From Solimonas flava DSM 18980 (GTDB lineage: Bacteria > Pseudomonadota > Gammaproteobacteria > Nevskiales > Nevskiaceae): a stretch of DNA of 64,000 bases. Of this stretch, positions 1-8,469 are shown piece after piece. The notes beneath the pieces were generated by a model. The model saw nothing but the letters and a program-made list of their open reading frames with translations. It searched no databases and had not been told where the DNA came from. The stretch spans positions 124,001 through 188,000 of the forward strand of contig NZ_AUFV01000001.1 in NCBI RefSeq assembly GCF_000426685.1, written 5' to 3'. The translations under genes and the position numbers were made by a program. Position 1 is the stretch's first letter, and every line of letters starts with the position of its first letter.

Positions 1-229
1 CGGCCGTCGCGGCGCGATCGCCGTCGGCGCCGGTCGGGGCCTGCAGCGCGCGCAGTTCGCGCTCGATGGCATCGCGCTGGCGCAGCAGTTCGGCGCGGCG
101 CGCCTCGGCGGCGGCAGCGCCGGAGGCGGCGTCGGACGTGGAGACGGCGGCGTTTTGCGCCAGTGCGGCCGCCGGCAGCGCGGCCATGGTGAAACCGAAC
201 GCGGCCAGCGCCGCGCGTGCGTACGACAT
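1..229 (-). CDS. N-terminus of an exported protein, cut by the window edge
   Basis: Only the first 76 residues are inside the window; the frame stays open to base 1. The start MSYARAALAAFGFTMAALPA is a clear Sec signal peptide with probable cleavage near ALAAQNA. An Ala-rich stretch follows, then a short charged helix (RAELLRQRDAIERELRALQ, about residues 45-63) that looks like coiled coil. The gene lies 64 bp downstream of a DUF2946-like gene on the same strand. DUF2946 genes often precede TonB-dependent metal receptors, so an outer-membrane or periplasmic protein is possible. The visible part shows no TonB box or plug domain, so no function is assigned. Confidence 0.6.
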   Translation of the reverse strand, partial: MSYARAALAAFGFTMAALPAAALAQNAAVSTSDAASGAAAAEARRAELLRQRDAIERELRALQAPTGADGDRAATA

Positions 230-293
230 GAAGACTCTCCCTGGGAAGCGGACAAGACGCGCCGCCCGGCAATGCCGGTGGCGGAGGCGGGCT

Positions 294-674
294 TCAGGCG
301 AGAGCGGGAGGACCGGTGGCGTGCGGCTGCGGGCAGGGTGTCGCCGGCCGATCGCAGGACGTCCGCGCCGGCGGCGACGGCGTGCGGGTCGGCACGTCGA
401 GGGCGATGGCGGGTGGCGGCGGCAGCGCCGCCATCGCCGCCATCGCGAACGCGCAGGACTTGCCGGGTTCGATCGTCGCGCCGCCGTCGGGCAGGGCGTG
501 GTCGCCGCCGCGCACGGCCTGCGCTGCGCCGCCGCTGCAGAAGATCAGGCCGTAGCGGTCGGGTGCGGCGGCGTCGCGGCCGAGCATGAAGCCCTGCGGC
601 AACAGGCCGTGGCCCAGCATCGCGGCGAGCGCGAGCCAGAGCATCAGGCAGTTGCGGCGGAGACGGGCGATCAA
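294..674 (-). CDS. DUF2946-like small exported/membrane protein
   Basis: This 126-residue protein has a hydrophobic N-terminal segment (about residues 8-25, LMLWLALAAMLGHGLLPQGF). It then carries a Cys (FCSGG) and the C-terminal pattern CAFAMAAMAALPPPP, which recalls the DUF2946 family. DUF2946 proteins are short, carry scattered Cys and His residues, and are often encoded beside copper- or heme-related TonB receptors. A role in metal handling is therefore an inference from family and context. It is probably cotranscribed with the exported protein that begins at 229. The family match is from memory of pattern, not a profile search. Confidence 0.6.
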   Translation of the reverse strand: MIARLRRNCLMLWLALAAMLGHGLLPQGFMLGRDAAAPDRYGLIFCSGGAAQAVRGGDHALPDGGATIEPGKSCAFAMAAMAALPPPPAIALDVPTRTPSPPARTSCDRPATPCPQPHATGPPALA

Positions 675-750
675 GGCGACGGCGATCGAATGGCGGACTG
701 GGGCGCGATGCTATCAACTCCGGCCGCCGGCATCACGCGGCGGCGCGCGC

Positions 751-1617
751 TCAGGCCGCGGCCAGCTCGCGCAGCAGCGCCTGGGCGGCGCCGGAGACGG
801 TGCGCCGCTCGTGCCAGACGACGCCGAGCTCGCGGTGCATCTTCAGCTCCGGAATCGGCAGCGGCCGGATCGTGTCGTCGATCATCGATTCCGGCAGCAC
901 GCTCCAGCCGAGGCCGATGCCGACCAGCATCTTCAGCGTCTCCAGATAATTGGTCGACAGGCGGATGCGCGGCTTCAGGCCGTGGCGCTCCAACTCGCGG
1001 GTGGCGATGCGCCGCGTGTAAGTCTGTTCGTCCGGGAACACCGCCGGCAGCGCCGCGAGCTCGGCGAGCGGTACGCGGCGGCGGCCGAGCAGCGGGTGGC
1101 CGGCGGCGATGACGACGACCAGCGGGTCCGGCCAGACGACGCGCTGTTCGAGCTGCGGCAGCGGCACGGTCGGCAAGGTGACGATGCCGAGTTCCAGCTT
1201 GCCGGCCAGCACCGCCTCGCAGGCGACTTCCGAATCCATGAAGTGAATGTCGAGGTCGACGTTCGGATACTGCTGCGTGTAGGCGCGCAGCACCGGCGGC
1301 AGGCGATGCAGGCCGATGTGATGGCTGGTGCCGATCGACAGGCGGCCGCCGACTTCCTCGTGCAGTTTCGACAGCGCGCGCTTGCCGTCCTCGATGTCCT
1401 GCAGGGTCTTCTTCGCATACGGCAGCAGCGTGCGGCCGGCGTCGGTCAGGGTGACGCGGCGGCCGACGCGGTCGAACAGGGCATGGCCGATCTGCGCTTC
1501 GAGCGCGGTGATGCGCTTGCTGATCGCCGGCTGCGACAGATGCAGGGTTTCGGCGGCCTGGGTGAACGAGCCGCCGTCGGCGACTTCGACGAAGGCGGCG
1601 AGGAACTGGGTTTCCAT
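751..1617 (-). CDS. LysR-family transcriptional regulator divergent from leuC
   Basis: A full-length LysR regulator of 288 residues. The N-terminal winged helix-turn-helix (residues 1-60, with FTQAAETLHLSQPAISKRI) is followed by a periplasmic-binding-protein-type effector domain (about 90-285). It is transcribed away from leuC. The 159-bp gap holds a T-N11-A inverted repeat and a sigma70-like promoter facing leuC, so control of the leucine operon is the simplest inference. LysR genes beside leuCDB are common in gamma- and betaproteobacteria. A GGAG lies just upstream of the ATG at 1617. The effector is unknown; a leucine-pathway intermediate is plausible by analogy only. Confidence 0.9.
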   Translation of the reverse strand: METQFLAAFVEVADGGSFTQAAETLHLSQPAISKRITALEAQIGHALFDRVGRRVTLTDAGRTLLPYAKKTLQDIEDGKRALSKLHEEVGGRLSIGTSHHIGLHRLPPVLRAYTQQYPNVDLDIHFMDSEVACEAVLAGKLELGIVTLPTVPLPQLEQRVVWPDPLVVVIAAGHPLLGRRRVPLAELAALPAVFPDEQTYTRRIATRELERHGLKPRIRLSTNYLETLKMLVGIGLGWSVLPESMIDDTIRPLPIPELKMHRELGVVWHERRTVSGAAQALLRELAAA

Positions 1618-1644
1618 CGGGGCTCCGGGCGGCGGGACCTTCGT

Positions 1645-1659
1645 ATTCTATTGTGGAAT
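1645..1659. promoter_or_regulatory. Putative LysR operator (ATTC-N7-GAAT)
   Basis: ATTCTATTGTGGAAT is a 4+7+4 inverted repeat that fits the LysR T-N11-A rule exactly. It sits in the gap between the divergent LysR gene (start 1617) and leuC (start 1777), 21 bp upstream of the proposed leuC -35 box. Confidence 0.55.
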
Positions 1660-1680
1660 GGACTGCATAAAAACGATTCA

Positions 1681-1710
1681 TTGGAGTTATCGAAGCGGCG
1701 GACCTAGAAT
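1681..1710 (+). promoter_or_regulatory. Putative sigma70 promoter for leuC
   Basis: TTGGAG (1681-1686) and TAGAAT (1705-1710) are separated by 18 bp. This would start transcription near 1717, about 60 bp before the leuC ATG. It lies just downstream of the LysR-type dyad, a layout that suits activation from an upstream site. Confidence 0.5.
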
Positions 1711-1776
1711 CGCCGCCGCCTGATGAGGGCTGCGTCCGCCGCGACGCCGCCCGACACGACTTACCGGAGAGCCACG

Positions 1777-3195
1777 ATGACCGCAGCCAGCCCCCGCACC
1801 CTGTACGACAAGATCTGGGACGCCCACGTCGTCAAGGACCTCGGCGGCGGCTCGGCGCTGATCTACATCGACCGCCATCTGGTGCACGAAGTGACCAGCC
1901 CGCAAGCCTTCGACGGCCTGCGCCTGAACCATCGCCAGCCCTGGCGCCTGGGCGCCAACCTGGCGGTCGCCGACCACAACGTGCCGACCACGCCGGACCG
2001 CGCGCAGGGCATCAAGGACCCGATCTCGCGCGCCCAGGTCGATGCGCTCGACGCCAACTGCGCGGAGTACGGCATCACCGAATTCCGCATGAACGACCTG
2101 CGCCAGGGCATCGTCCACGTGATCGGCCCGGAGCAGGGCGCGACGCTGCCGGGCATGACCGTGGTCTGCGGCGATTCGCACACCTCGACGCACGGCGCGT
2201 TCGGCGCGCTGGCCTTCGGCATCGGCACCAGCGAGGTCGAGCATGCGCTGGCGACGCAGACGCTGGTGCTCAAGAAGGCCAAGACCATGCTGATCCGCGT
2301 CAGCGGTCACGTCGGCCCCGGCGTCACCGCCAAGGACATCACGCTGGCGATCATCGGCCGCATCGGCACCGCCGGCGGCACCGGACACGTCATCGAATAC
2401 GCCGGCGAGGCGATCGAGGACCTGTCGATGGAAGGCCGCATGACCCTGTGCAACATGGCGATCGAGGGCGGTGCGCGCGCCGGCCTGGTCGCCGTCGACG
2501 ACAAGACCATCGCCTATGTGAAGGGCCGGCCGTACGCGCCGAAGCCCGAGCACTGGGACGCGGCGGTCGCCGACTGGACGACGCTGAAGAGCGATCCGGG
2601 CGCGCGCTTCGACAGCGTGATCGAGATCGACGCCGCGTCGATCGAGCCGCAGGTCAGCTGGGGCACCTCGCCGGAAATGGTGCTGCCGGTCGGCGCCCGC
2701 GTGCCGGACCCGGCGCGCGAGGCCGATCCGGTCAAGCGCAACGGCATGGAAAAGGCGCTGGCCTACATGGGCCTGGCGGCCGGAACCAGGATCGAGCAGA
2801 TCGCCATCGACAAGGTCTTCATCGGCTCGTGCACGAACTCGCGCATCGAAGACATGCGCGCCGCCGCGGCCGTCGTGAAGGGTCGCAAGAAGGCGGCGAA
2901 CGTCAAGCTGGCGATGGTCGTGCCCGGTTCGGGTCTGGTGAAGCAGCAGGCCGAGGCCGAAGGGCTCGACCGGATCTTCGTCGAGGCCGGCTTCGAATGG
3001 CGCGAGCCGGGCTGCTCGATGTGCCTGGCGATGAACGCCGACCGTCTGGAGCCGGGCGAGCGCTGCGCGTCGACGTCCAACCGCAACTTCGAAGGCCGTC
3101 AGGGTGCCGGCGGTCGTACGCATCTGGTGTCGCCGGCGATGGCGGCCGCGGCGGGGATTGCCGGGCATTTCGTCGACGTCAGGACTTTGTCGTGA
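1777..3195 (+). CDS. leuC: 3-isopropylmalate dehydratase large subunit LeuC
   Basis: LeuC with LeuD isomerises 2-isopropylmalate to 3-isopropylmalate in leucine synthesis, using a [4Fe-4S] cluster. The 472-residue protein matches the usual length. The three cluster cysteines are visible: C352 in FIGSCTNSR, and C413 and C416 in GCSMC. The ATG at 1777 is preferred over an upstream in-frame ATG at 1723 because it follows a GGAGA ribosome site and begins with the family-typical [19 protein letters not shown]. The end VDVRTLS is complete. A second, diverged copy of this 3' end lies 105 bp downstream, before leuD. Confidence 0.98.
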   Translation: MTAASPRTLYDKIWDAHVVKDLGGGSALIYIDRHLVHEVTSPQAFDGLRLNHRQPWRLGANLAVADHNVPTTPDRAQGIKDPISRAQVDALDANCAEYGITEFRMNDLRQGIVHVIGPEQGATLPGMTVVCGDSHTSTHGAFGALAFGIGTSEVEHALATQTLVLKKAKTMLIRVSGHVGPGVTAKDITLAIIGRIGTAGGTGHVIEYAGEAIEDLSMEGRMTLCNMAIEGGARAGLVAVDDKTIAYVKGRPYAPKPEHWDAAVADWTTLKSDPGARFDSVIEIDAASIEPQVSWGTSPEMVLPVGARVPDPAREADPVKRNGMEKALAYMGLAAGTRIEQIAIDKVFIGSCTNSRIEDMRAAAAVVKGRKKAANVKLAMVVPGSGLVKQQAEAEGLDRIFVEAGFEWREPGCSMCLAMNADRLEPGERCASTSNRNFEGRQGAGGRTHLVSPAMAAAAGIAGHFVDVRTLS

Positions 3196-3299
3196 TGGCA
3201 AGCGCTGCCTTGCATCGCCGGAGCACCGCCCCGGCCCGAGCGCCGGCGAGCGGGCCTTCGCCGGGCCAGGACCGCCACGGGCAGTCCTTGAAAACCCCG
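3196..3299. repeat. Hairpin-rich spacer between the two leuC 3' ends
   Basis: This non-coding stretch separates the true leuC stop from a second leuC-like tail. It contains several inverted repeats: GCAAG/CTTGC around 3197-3212, a near-palindrome at 3233-3256 (GGCCCG...CGGGCC around a CGCCGGCG core), and GGAC/GTCC at about 3269-3286. No open frame in it resembles a known protein. It may be the remnant of a small inserted element or a REP-like intergenic unit. Confidence 0.55.
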
Positions 3300-3362
3300 G
3301 CTCACCCAGCGATGGCCGCCGCCGCCATCGCCGGTCACTTTGTCGACGTGCGCTCGTTCTGA
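3300..3362 (+). pseudogene. Orphan duplicate of the leuC 3' end
   Basis: Read in the frame ending at the TGA 3360-3362, this segment gives [19 protein letters not shown], which mirrors the real LeuC terminus ([21 protein letters not shown], ending at 3195). The two copies differ at many third-codon positions, so they are not a recent tandem duplication. The copy lies in a different frame from leuC and has no start or body of its own. It looks like the displaced original terminus, or the scar of an insertion or recombination that supplied leuC with a new end. Confidence 0.75.
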
Positions 3363-3384
3363 GCGGCGCACGGGGAGAATCAGA

Positions 3385-4026
3385 ATGAAAGCTTTCACCG
3401 TCGTCAGCAGCAAGATCGCGCCGCTCGATCGTCCGAACGTCGATACCGACGCGATCATCCCGAAGCAGTACCTGAAGTCGATCCGCCGTACCGGCTTCGG
3501 CCCGTTCCTGTTCGACGACTGGCGCTATCTCGACGCCGGCGATCTGGAGATCGATCCGGCCACGCGCCGCGTCAATCCGGATTTCGTGCTGAACCAGCCC
3601 GCGCACAAGGGCGCGCAGATCCTGATCGCGCGCGACAACTTCGGCTGCGGCTCCTCGCGCGAGCACGCCGTGTGGGCGCTCGACGACTACGGCTTTCGCG
3701 CCGTGATCGCGCCGAGCTTCGCCGACATCTTCTTCTCGAACTGCTTCAAGAACGGCGTGCTGCCGGTCGTGCTGAAGGCCGAGGAAGTGCAGGCGATCTT
3801 CGACGGCGTCGCCAAGAATCCGGATGCGCAGTTCACGATCGATCTGCCGGCGCAGCAGGTGCGGCTGCCGTGCGGCAAGGCCTTCTCGTTCGAGATCGAC
3901 GCCGGCCGCAAGCACAACCTGGTCAACGGTCTCGACGAGATCGGCCTGACCCTGCAGCAGGCGGACGCGATCCGCGCCTACGAGGCGCGCCGCCGCGGCG
4001 AAGCGCCGTGGCTGTTCCAGGCGTGA
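3385..4026 (+). CDS. leuD: 3-isopropylmalate dehydratase small subunit LeuD
   Basis: LeuD is the swivelling domain partner of LeuC. The 213-residue protein starts [20 protein letters not shown] and contains the family signatures [12 protein letters not shown] and [11 protein letters not shown]. The ATG at 3385 follows GGGGAGAA. An upstream in-frame ATG at 3340 would lie inside the orphan leuC tail and is rejected. The stop overlaps the GTG of the next gene (GTGA), which implies translational coupling. Confidence 0.97.
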   Translation: MKAFTVVSSKIAPLDRPNVDTDAIIPKQYLKSIRRTGFGPFLFDDWRYLDAGDLEIDPATRRVNPDFVLNQPAHKGAQILIARDNFGCGSSREHAVWALDDYGFRAVIAPSFADIFFSNCFKNGVLPVVLKAEEVQAIFDGVAKNPDAQFTIDLPAQQVRLPCGKAFSFEIDAGRKHNLVNGLDEIGLTLQQADAIRAYEARRRGEAPWLFQA

Positions 4027-4796
4027 ACGCCGTCGCCGCCGGTCAGGCCTGGGACGCCGGCGCCTACGCGCGTAACGGCCGTTTCGTCGCCGATCTGGCC
4101 GCCGATCTCGTCGACTGGCTGGCGCCGTCGCCGGGCGAGCGCGTGCTCGATCTCGGCTGCGGCGACGGCGCGCTGACCGAGCAGCTGGTCGAGCGCGGCG
4201 CCACGGTGGTCGGCGCCGACGCCAGCCCCGAACTGGTTGCGGCGGCGCGGGCGCGCGGCCTCGACGCGCGCGTGCTCGACGGTCAGGCGCTGCCGTTCGA
4301 CGCCGAGTTCGACGCCGTGTTCTCGAACGCGGCGCTGCACTGGATGAAGCGCGATCCCGACGCGGTGCTGGCCGGCGTGGCGCGCGCGCTGAAGCCCGGC
4401 GGCCGCTTCGTCGCCGAGATGGGCGCGGCCGGCAACGTCGCCGCGATCCGCGGCGCCGTGCACGAGGCGATGGCGCGGCGCGGCCTCGACGCCACCGCCG
4501 CCGATCCCTGGTTCTTCCCGACGCTCGCCGACTATCGTCGCCGCCTGCAGGCGGCCGGTTTCGAAGTCGCCGGCATCGAGACCTTCGCGCGGCCGACGTT
4601 GCTGCCGGGCGACATCCGCGGCTGGCTGCAGACCTTCGCGCAGGCCTTTCTCGCTGCGGTGCCGGAGGCCGGGCGCGCGGCGCTGGTCGACGAGGTGCGC
4701 AGTGCACTGGCGCCACGGCTCGCCAACGCGGCGGGGCAGTGGACCGCCGACTACGTCCGGCTGCGTTTCATCGCCACGAAGAAGCGGCCGGCCTGA
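4023..4796 (+). CDS. Class I SAM-dependent methyltransferase (Tam/Tmt1-like)
   Basis: This 257-residue Rossmann-fold methyltransferase has motif [15 protein letters not shown] near residue 40. Further motifs are [18 protein letters not shown], the post-motif [13 protein letters not shown] and [12 protein letters not shown]. The layout resembles trans-aconitate methyltransferases. The GTG start overlaps the leuD stop, and the gene lies within leuC-leuD-leuB. Yeast Tmt1 is known to methylate 3-isopropylmalate as well as trans-aconitate. Its position here makes an isopropylmalate-type or isopropylmaleate-type acid a plausible substrate, but that is inference. Confidence 0.88.
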   Translation: MNAVAAGQAWDAGAYARNGRFVADLAADLVDWLAPSPGERVLDLGCGDGALTEQLVERGATVVGADASPELVAAARARGLDARVLDGQALPFDAEFDAVFSNAALHWMKRDPDAVLAGVARALKPGGRFVAEMGAAGNVAAIRGAVHEAMARRGLDATAADPWFFPTLADYRRRLQAAGFEVAGIETFARPTLLPGDIRGWLQTFAQAFLAAVPEAGRAALVDEVRSALAPRLANAAGQWTADYVRLRFIATKKRPA

Positions 4797-4844
4797 GGGC
4801 CGGTGCGCAGCCCCATCGATTTCACGAACGAAGACGACACGACA

Positions 4845-5930
4845 ATGACGACGAAGAAGATCCTGATCCTGACCGGCGACGGCATCGGCCCCGAGATCAT
4901 GGGCGAAGCGGTCAAGGTGCTCGAAGTGCTGAAGGCGGGCGGCGAGGCGATCGAATGGCGCTTCGGCCTGCTCGGCGGCGCCGCCTACGACGCCGAGGGC
5001 CATCCGTATCCGCCGAGCACGCAGAAGGCGGCGCGCGAGGCCGACGCGATCCTGCTCGCCGCGGTCGGCGGCCCGAAGTACGACGAACTGCCGCGTGAGC
5101 TGCGCCCGGAGCGCGGTCTGCTCGGCATCCGCAAGGATCTGAACCTGTTCGCCAACTTCCGTCCGGCGCTGGCCTTCGAGGAACTCGCCGAGGCGTCGTC
5201 GCTGAAGAAGGAAGTGATCGCCGGGCTCGACATCCTGATCCTGCGCGAGCTGACCGGCGACATTTACTTCGGCCAGCCGCGCGGCCGCCGCACCAATGCC
5301 GACGGCCAGCTCGAAGGCTACGACACCATGCACTACAGCGTGCCGGAGATCGAGCGCATCGCCCGCGTCGCCTTCGAGGCCGCGCGCAAGCGCCACAAGC
5401 GCGTCTGCTCGGTCGACAAGGAGAACGTGCTGGAGACCTCGCGCCTGTGGCGCGAGGTGGTGATCCGCATCGGCCGGGAGTATCCGGACGTCGAGCTGAC
5501 GCACATGTACGTCGACAACGCGGCGATGCAGCTGCTCAAGCGGCCGAAGCAGTTCGACGTGATCGTCACCGGCAACATCTTCGGCGACATCCTCTCCGAC
5601 GAAGCCTCGATGCTGGCCGGTTCGATCGGCATGCTGCCTTCGGCCTCGCTCGATGCGAACAACAAGGGCATGTACGAGCCGATCCACGGCAGCGCGCCGG
5701 ACATCGCCGGCCAGAACAAGGCCAATCCGCTGGCGACGATCCTGTCGGTCGGCATGATGTTCCGCTACAGCTTCGGCCGCGGCGACGTCGCCGACCGCAT
5801 CGACGCCGCCGTCAAGCAGGTGCTGCGCGACGGTTATCGCACCGGCGACATCGCCCAGCCGGGCGAAAAGGTGATCGGCACGCGCGAGATGGGCGACGCG
5901 GTGGTCGCGGCGCTGCAGCGCCTGGCCTGA
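4845..5930 (+). CDS. leuB: 3-isopropylmalate dehydrogenase LeuB
   Basis: LeuB oxidatively decarboxylates 3-isopropylmalate with NAD+, the step after LeuCD. The 361-residue protein has the family length and shows [12 protein letters not shown] at the N-terminus, [15 protein letters not shown], the metal/substrate region [31 protein letters not shown], and the NAD-binding [14 protein letters not shown]. The ATG at 4845 is chosen over 4803 because the family begins [13 protein letters not shown]. It is fourth in the leu operon. Confidence 0.97.
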   Translation: MTTKKILILTGDGIGPEIMGEAVKVLEVLKAGGEAIEWRFGLLGGAAYDAEGHPYPPSTQKAAREADAILLAAVGGPKYDELPRELRPERGLLGIRKDLNLFANFRPALAFEELAEASSLKKEVIAGLDILILRELTGDIYFGQPRGRRTNADGQLEGYDTMHYSVPEIERIARVAFEAARKRHKRVCSVDKENVLETSRLWREVVIRIGREYPDVELTHMYVDNAAMQLLKRPKQFDVIVTGNIFGDILSDEASMLAGSIGMLPSASLDANNKGMYEPIHGSAPDIAGQNKANPLATILSVGMMFRYSFGRGDVADRIDAAVKQVLRDGYRTGDIAQPGEKVIGTREMGDAVVAALQRLA

Positions 5931-5965
5931 GACGCGCGCGGCACGGCGCGCGAATGGTTTCCAAC

Positions 5966-5985
5966 GCGGGGCGCCGGCGCCCCGC
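5966..5985. repeat. Perfect 20-bp GC palindrome between leuB and asd
   Basis: GCGGGGCGCCGGCGCCCCGC is a perfect palindrome in the 82-bp gap. It has no following T-run, so it is not a classic intrinsic terminator. It could slow polymerase or stabilise the upstream leu message. Confidence 0.5.
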
Positions 5986-6012
5986 ACACGAGATGTCCTG
6001 AAGGGTAGAGAG

Positions 6013-7128
6013 ATGAAGAAGCTAGGTCTGGTCGGCTGGCGCGGCATGGTCGGCTCGGTGCTGATGCAGCGCATGCAGGAGGAGAACGACTTCGTTCACG
6101 TCGAGCCGCATTTCTTCAGCACGTCCGCGGTTGGCGGCGCGGGTCCGAAGATTGGCGGTCGCGACACGCCGGCGCTCAAGGACGCGAACAGCGTCGAGGC
6201 GCTGAAGGCGATGGACGTCATCATCACCTGCCAGGGCGGCGACTACACGAACGCGGTGTTCCCGAAGCTGCGCGCCGACGGCTGGGACGGCTACTGGATT
6301 GACGCCGCGTCGGCGCTGCGCATGGCCGACGATGCCGTCATCATTCTCGATCCGGTCAACCGCGCCGTGATCGACGCCGCGCTCGACAAGGGCGTGAAGA
6401 ACTACATCGGCGGCAACTGCACGGTGTCGCTGATGCTGATGGCGGTCGGCGCGCTGTACGAAGCCGGCCTCGTCGAGTGGATGAGCGCGATGACCTACCA
6501 GGCGGCGTCCGGCGCCGGCGCGCAGAACATGCGCGAGCTGCTGGCGCAGATGGGCGTGCTCGAACGCACGGTCGCCGCCGAACTCGCCGCGCCGGCGTCG
6601 GCGATCCTCGACATCGACCGCAAGGTGGCCGCCGCGCAGCGCTCGGCCGATTTCCCGGTGCAGCACTTCGGCGTGCCGCTGGCAGGTTCGCTGATCCCGT
6701 ACATCGACAAGCAGCTCGACAACGGCCAGTCCAAGGAAGAATGGAAGGGCCAGGCGGAGACCAACAAGATCCTCGGCCGCGAGGCCGACCCGATCCCGGT
6801 CGACGGTCTGTGCGTGCGCATCGGCGCGATGCGCTGCCACTCGCAGGCGCTGACCATCAAGCTCAGGCGCGATGTGCCGGTCGCCGAGATCGAGCAGATG
6901 ATCCGCGCTCACAACGAATGGGTGCGCGTGGTGCCGAACACGCGCGAGGACTCGATGAAGGCGCTGACCCCGGTCGCCGTTACCGGCACGCTGAACGTCG
7001 CCGTCGGCCGCCTGCGCAAGCTCAACATGGGCCCGACCTATCTCGGCGCGTTCACCGTCGGCGACCAGCTGCTGTGGGGCGCCGCCGAGCCGCTGCGCCG
7101 CATGCTGCGCATCCTGCTCGAGCGCTGA
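6013..7128 (+). CDS. asd: Aspartate-semialdehyde dehydrogenase
   Basis: Asd reduces aspartyl phosphate to aspartate semialdehyde, the branch point to lysine, threonine and methionine. The 371-residue protein is the long proteobacterial type. It starts [20 protein letters not shown] (NADPH-binding GxxGxxG). The catalytic cysteine is C136 in GGNCTVSL, and [14 protein letters not shown] follows. The ribosome site is AGGGTAGAGAG. It is followed by a strong hairpin and an intrinsic terminator. Confidence 0.98.
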   Translation: MKKLGLVGWRGMVGSVLMQRMQEENDFVHVEPHFFSTSAVGGAGPKIGGRDTPALKDANSVEALKAMDVIITCQGGDYTNAVFPKLRADGWDGYWIDAASALRMADDAVIILDPVNRAVIDAALDKGVKNYIGGNCTVSLMLMAVGALYEAGLVEWMSAMTYQAASGAGAQNMRELLAQMGVLERTVAAELAAPASAILDIDRKVAAAQRSADFPVQHFGVPLAGSLIPYIDKQLDNGQSKEEWKGQAETNKILGREADPIPVDGLCVRIGAMRCHSQALTIKLRRDVPVAEIEQMIRAHNEWVRVVPNTREDSMKALTPVAVTGTLNVAVGRLRKLNMGPTYLGAFTVGDQLLWGAAEPLRRMLRILLER

Positions 7129-7152
7129 TCGTCGCGGCGCGGTCGCCCGCGG

Positions 7153-7186
7153 GCCTGTCGGCGCGATGTTAGCCGCGCCGACAGGC
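7153..7186. repeat. Perfect 13-bp stem-loop after asd
   Basis: GCCTGTCGGCGCG (7153-7165) is exactly complementary to 7174-7186, with an 8-nt loop. It is immediately followed by TCTAGAAT (-10-like TAGAAT 7189-7194) and then by the terminator at 7210-7244. It may be a transcript-end structure or a protein-binding dyad; function is unknown. Confidence 0.55.
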
Positions 7187-7209
7187 TCTAGAATGGCGCC
7201 CCTTCGCGC

Positions 7210-7244
7210 AGACCCGTCCGGCGTCTCGCCGGCGGGTCTTTTTT
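7210..7244 (+). terminator. Intrinsic terminator downstream of asd
   Basis: AGACCCG (7210-7216) pairs with CGGGTCT (7233-7239), with the inner stem CCGGCG/CGCCGG. A run of six T follows (7239-7244). It separates the leu-asd block from usg-fimV. Confidence 0.85.
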
Positions 7245-7350
7245 CGTTGGACGGCGCCTTGCACGCCGCGCGTCAGCCGGGTCGCCGGCGCGCGCCCGGT
7301 TCGCGCTACGCTGCAAGGCCGCCGTATGGATCGTTTACAGAGGAGACTGC

Positions 7351-8373
7351 ATGTCGAAGCGGTATGAGATCGCGGTGATCGGCGCCGACAGCCCGATCGC
7401 CGAGGCGCTGCTGGAGCTGATGGCCGAGCGTCGCTTCCCGGCCGGCGAGACTTCGGCGCTGGTGCTCGATCCGGCCGCGGAGGCCGACGTCCGCTTCGCC
7501 GGGCAGGCGCTGCTGCTCGAAGACGCGCGCCAGTTCGATTTCACGCAGGTGCAGCTCGCGTTCCTCGCCGACGACGATCCGGAGCTGTCGGCGCAGGCCG
7601 AGCGCGCCGCCGATGCCGGCGTCGTCGTGATCGACGCCAGTGGCCAGGCCTGGCCGGATTCGGCGATCCCGGTCGTCGTGCCCGAGGTCAACCCGAAGGC
7701 GCTGGCCGCTTTCAACGAGCGCGGCATCGTGGCCTCGCCGGACCGCCTCAACGTCGCGCTGGCGCCGGCGCTCGCCGCGCTCGATGCCGCGTTCGGCCTG
7801 ACGGCGGTGACGCTGACCGGGCTGATCGCCGCCTCCGACGGCGGCCGCGCCGCGCTGGAGGATCTCGCCCGCGAGACCACGGCGCTGCTCAACGCCCGTT
7901 TCTACGAGCGCCGCTATTACGCCCGGCAGATCGCCTTCAACGTGCTCGGCCAGGACGCCGACGCCGGCGTCGACGGCTATACCGAGCGCGAGCGTCGCAT
8001 CGCCGATGAACTGCCGGGCCTGCTTGGCCGGCCGCGGCTTGCGGTGCAGGCGACGCTGGTGCAGGTCCCGGTGTTCTACGGCGACGCCGCCAGCATCGAG
8101 CTGCGCTTCGAGCGGCCGGTCGATCTCGAACTCGCGGCCGAGCGCCTGTCGGCGCTGCCCGGCTTCTCGCTCGAGGCTTCGCGCCTCGCCGAGGATGGCG
8201 CGACCCCGGTCACCGACGCGGCGATGAGCACCGACGTGCGCCTCGGCCGGCTGCGCGCGGTGCGCGGCGAGCCGCACGCGCTGGCGCTGTGGCTGACCGC
8301 CGATAACATCCGCCGCTGCAGTGCCTTGAATGCATTGGCGAATGCCGAAATCGTCGTCCGTGACTATTTATAA
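7351..8373 (+). CDS. usg: Asd-like protein Usg (probably catalytically inactive)
   Basis: A 340-residue paralogue of Asd, homologous to Usg proteins found between asd and fimV or truA in gammaproteobacteria. It keeps the N-terminal fold (MSKRYEIAVIGADSPIAEALLELMAER). At the position of the Asd catalytic cysteine (NCTV) it reads IVASPDRLNVALAPAL, with no Cys, so dehydrogenase activity is unlikely. The family's function is not established. A GGAG ribosome site precedes the ATG. Confidence 0.85.
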   Translation: MSKRYEIAVIGADSPIAEALLELMAERRFPAGETSALVLDPAAEADVRFAGQALLLEDARQFDFTQVQLAFLADDDPELSAQAERAADAGVVVIDASGQAWPDSAIPVVVPEVNPKALAAFNERGIVASPDRLNVALAPALAALDAAFGLTAVTLTGLIAASDGGRAALEDLARETTALLNARFYERRYYARQIAFNVLGQDADAGVDGYTERERRIADELPGLLGRPRLAVQATLVQVPVFYGDAASIELRFERPVDLELAAERLSALPGFSLEASRLAEDGATPVTDAAMSTDVRLGRLRAVRGEPHALALWLTADNIRRCSALNALANAEIVVRDYL

Positions 8374-8390
8374 ATCATCATGTATAAAAG

Positions 8391-8413
8391 GGCTTATATG
8401 CTTTATTTAAGCC
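8391..8413. promoter_or_regulatory. AT-rich dyad upstream of fimV
   Basis: GGCTTA (8391-8396) and TAAGCC (8408-8413) form an inverted repeat inside an AT-rich island (about 8365-8413) that stands out in this GC-rich DNA. TATAAA-like hexamers occur just before it. The fimV promoter probably lies here. Confidence 0.4.
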
Positions 8414-8469
8414 GCAGCATGAAATCCGATGCGGCGCTCGCGACGGGTCCAAGGGGGGCTTGGAGGGCT

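Noticed and set aside
3196-3362. A small gene between leuC and leuD
   Set aside because: The open frame here continues from a leuC shadow frame; only its end (the leuC-like tail) is meaningful and it has no start of its own.
1687-4716. Very long minus-strand open frame opposite leuC, leuD and the methyltransferase
   Set aside because: It is Arg/Ala/Asp-rich low-complexity sequence antisense to clear genes; high GC removes stops in the complementary frames.
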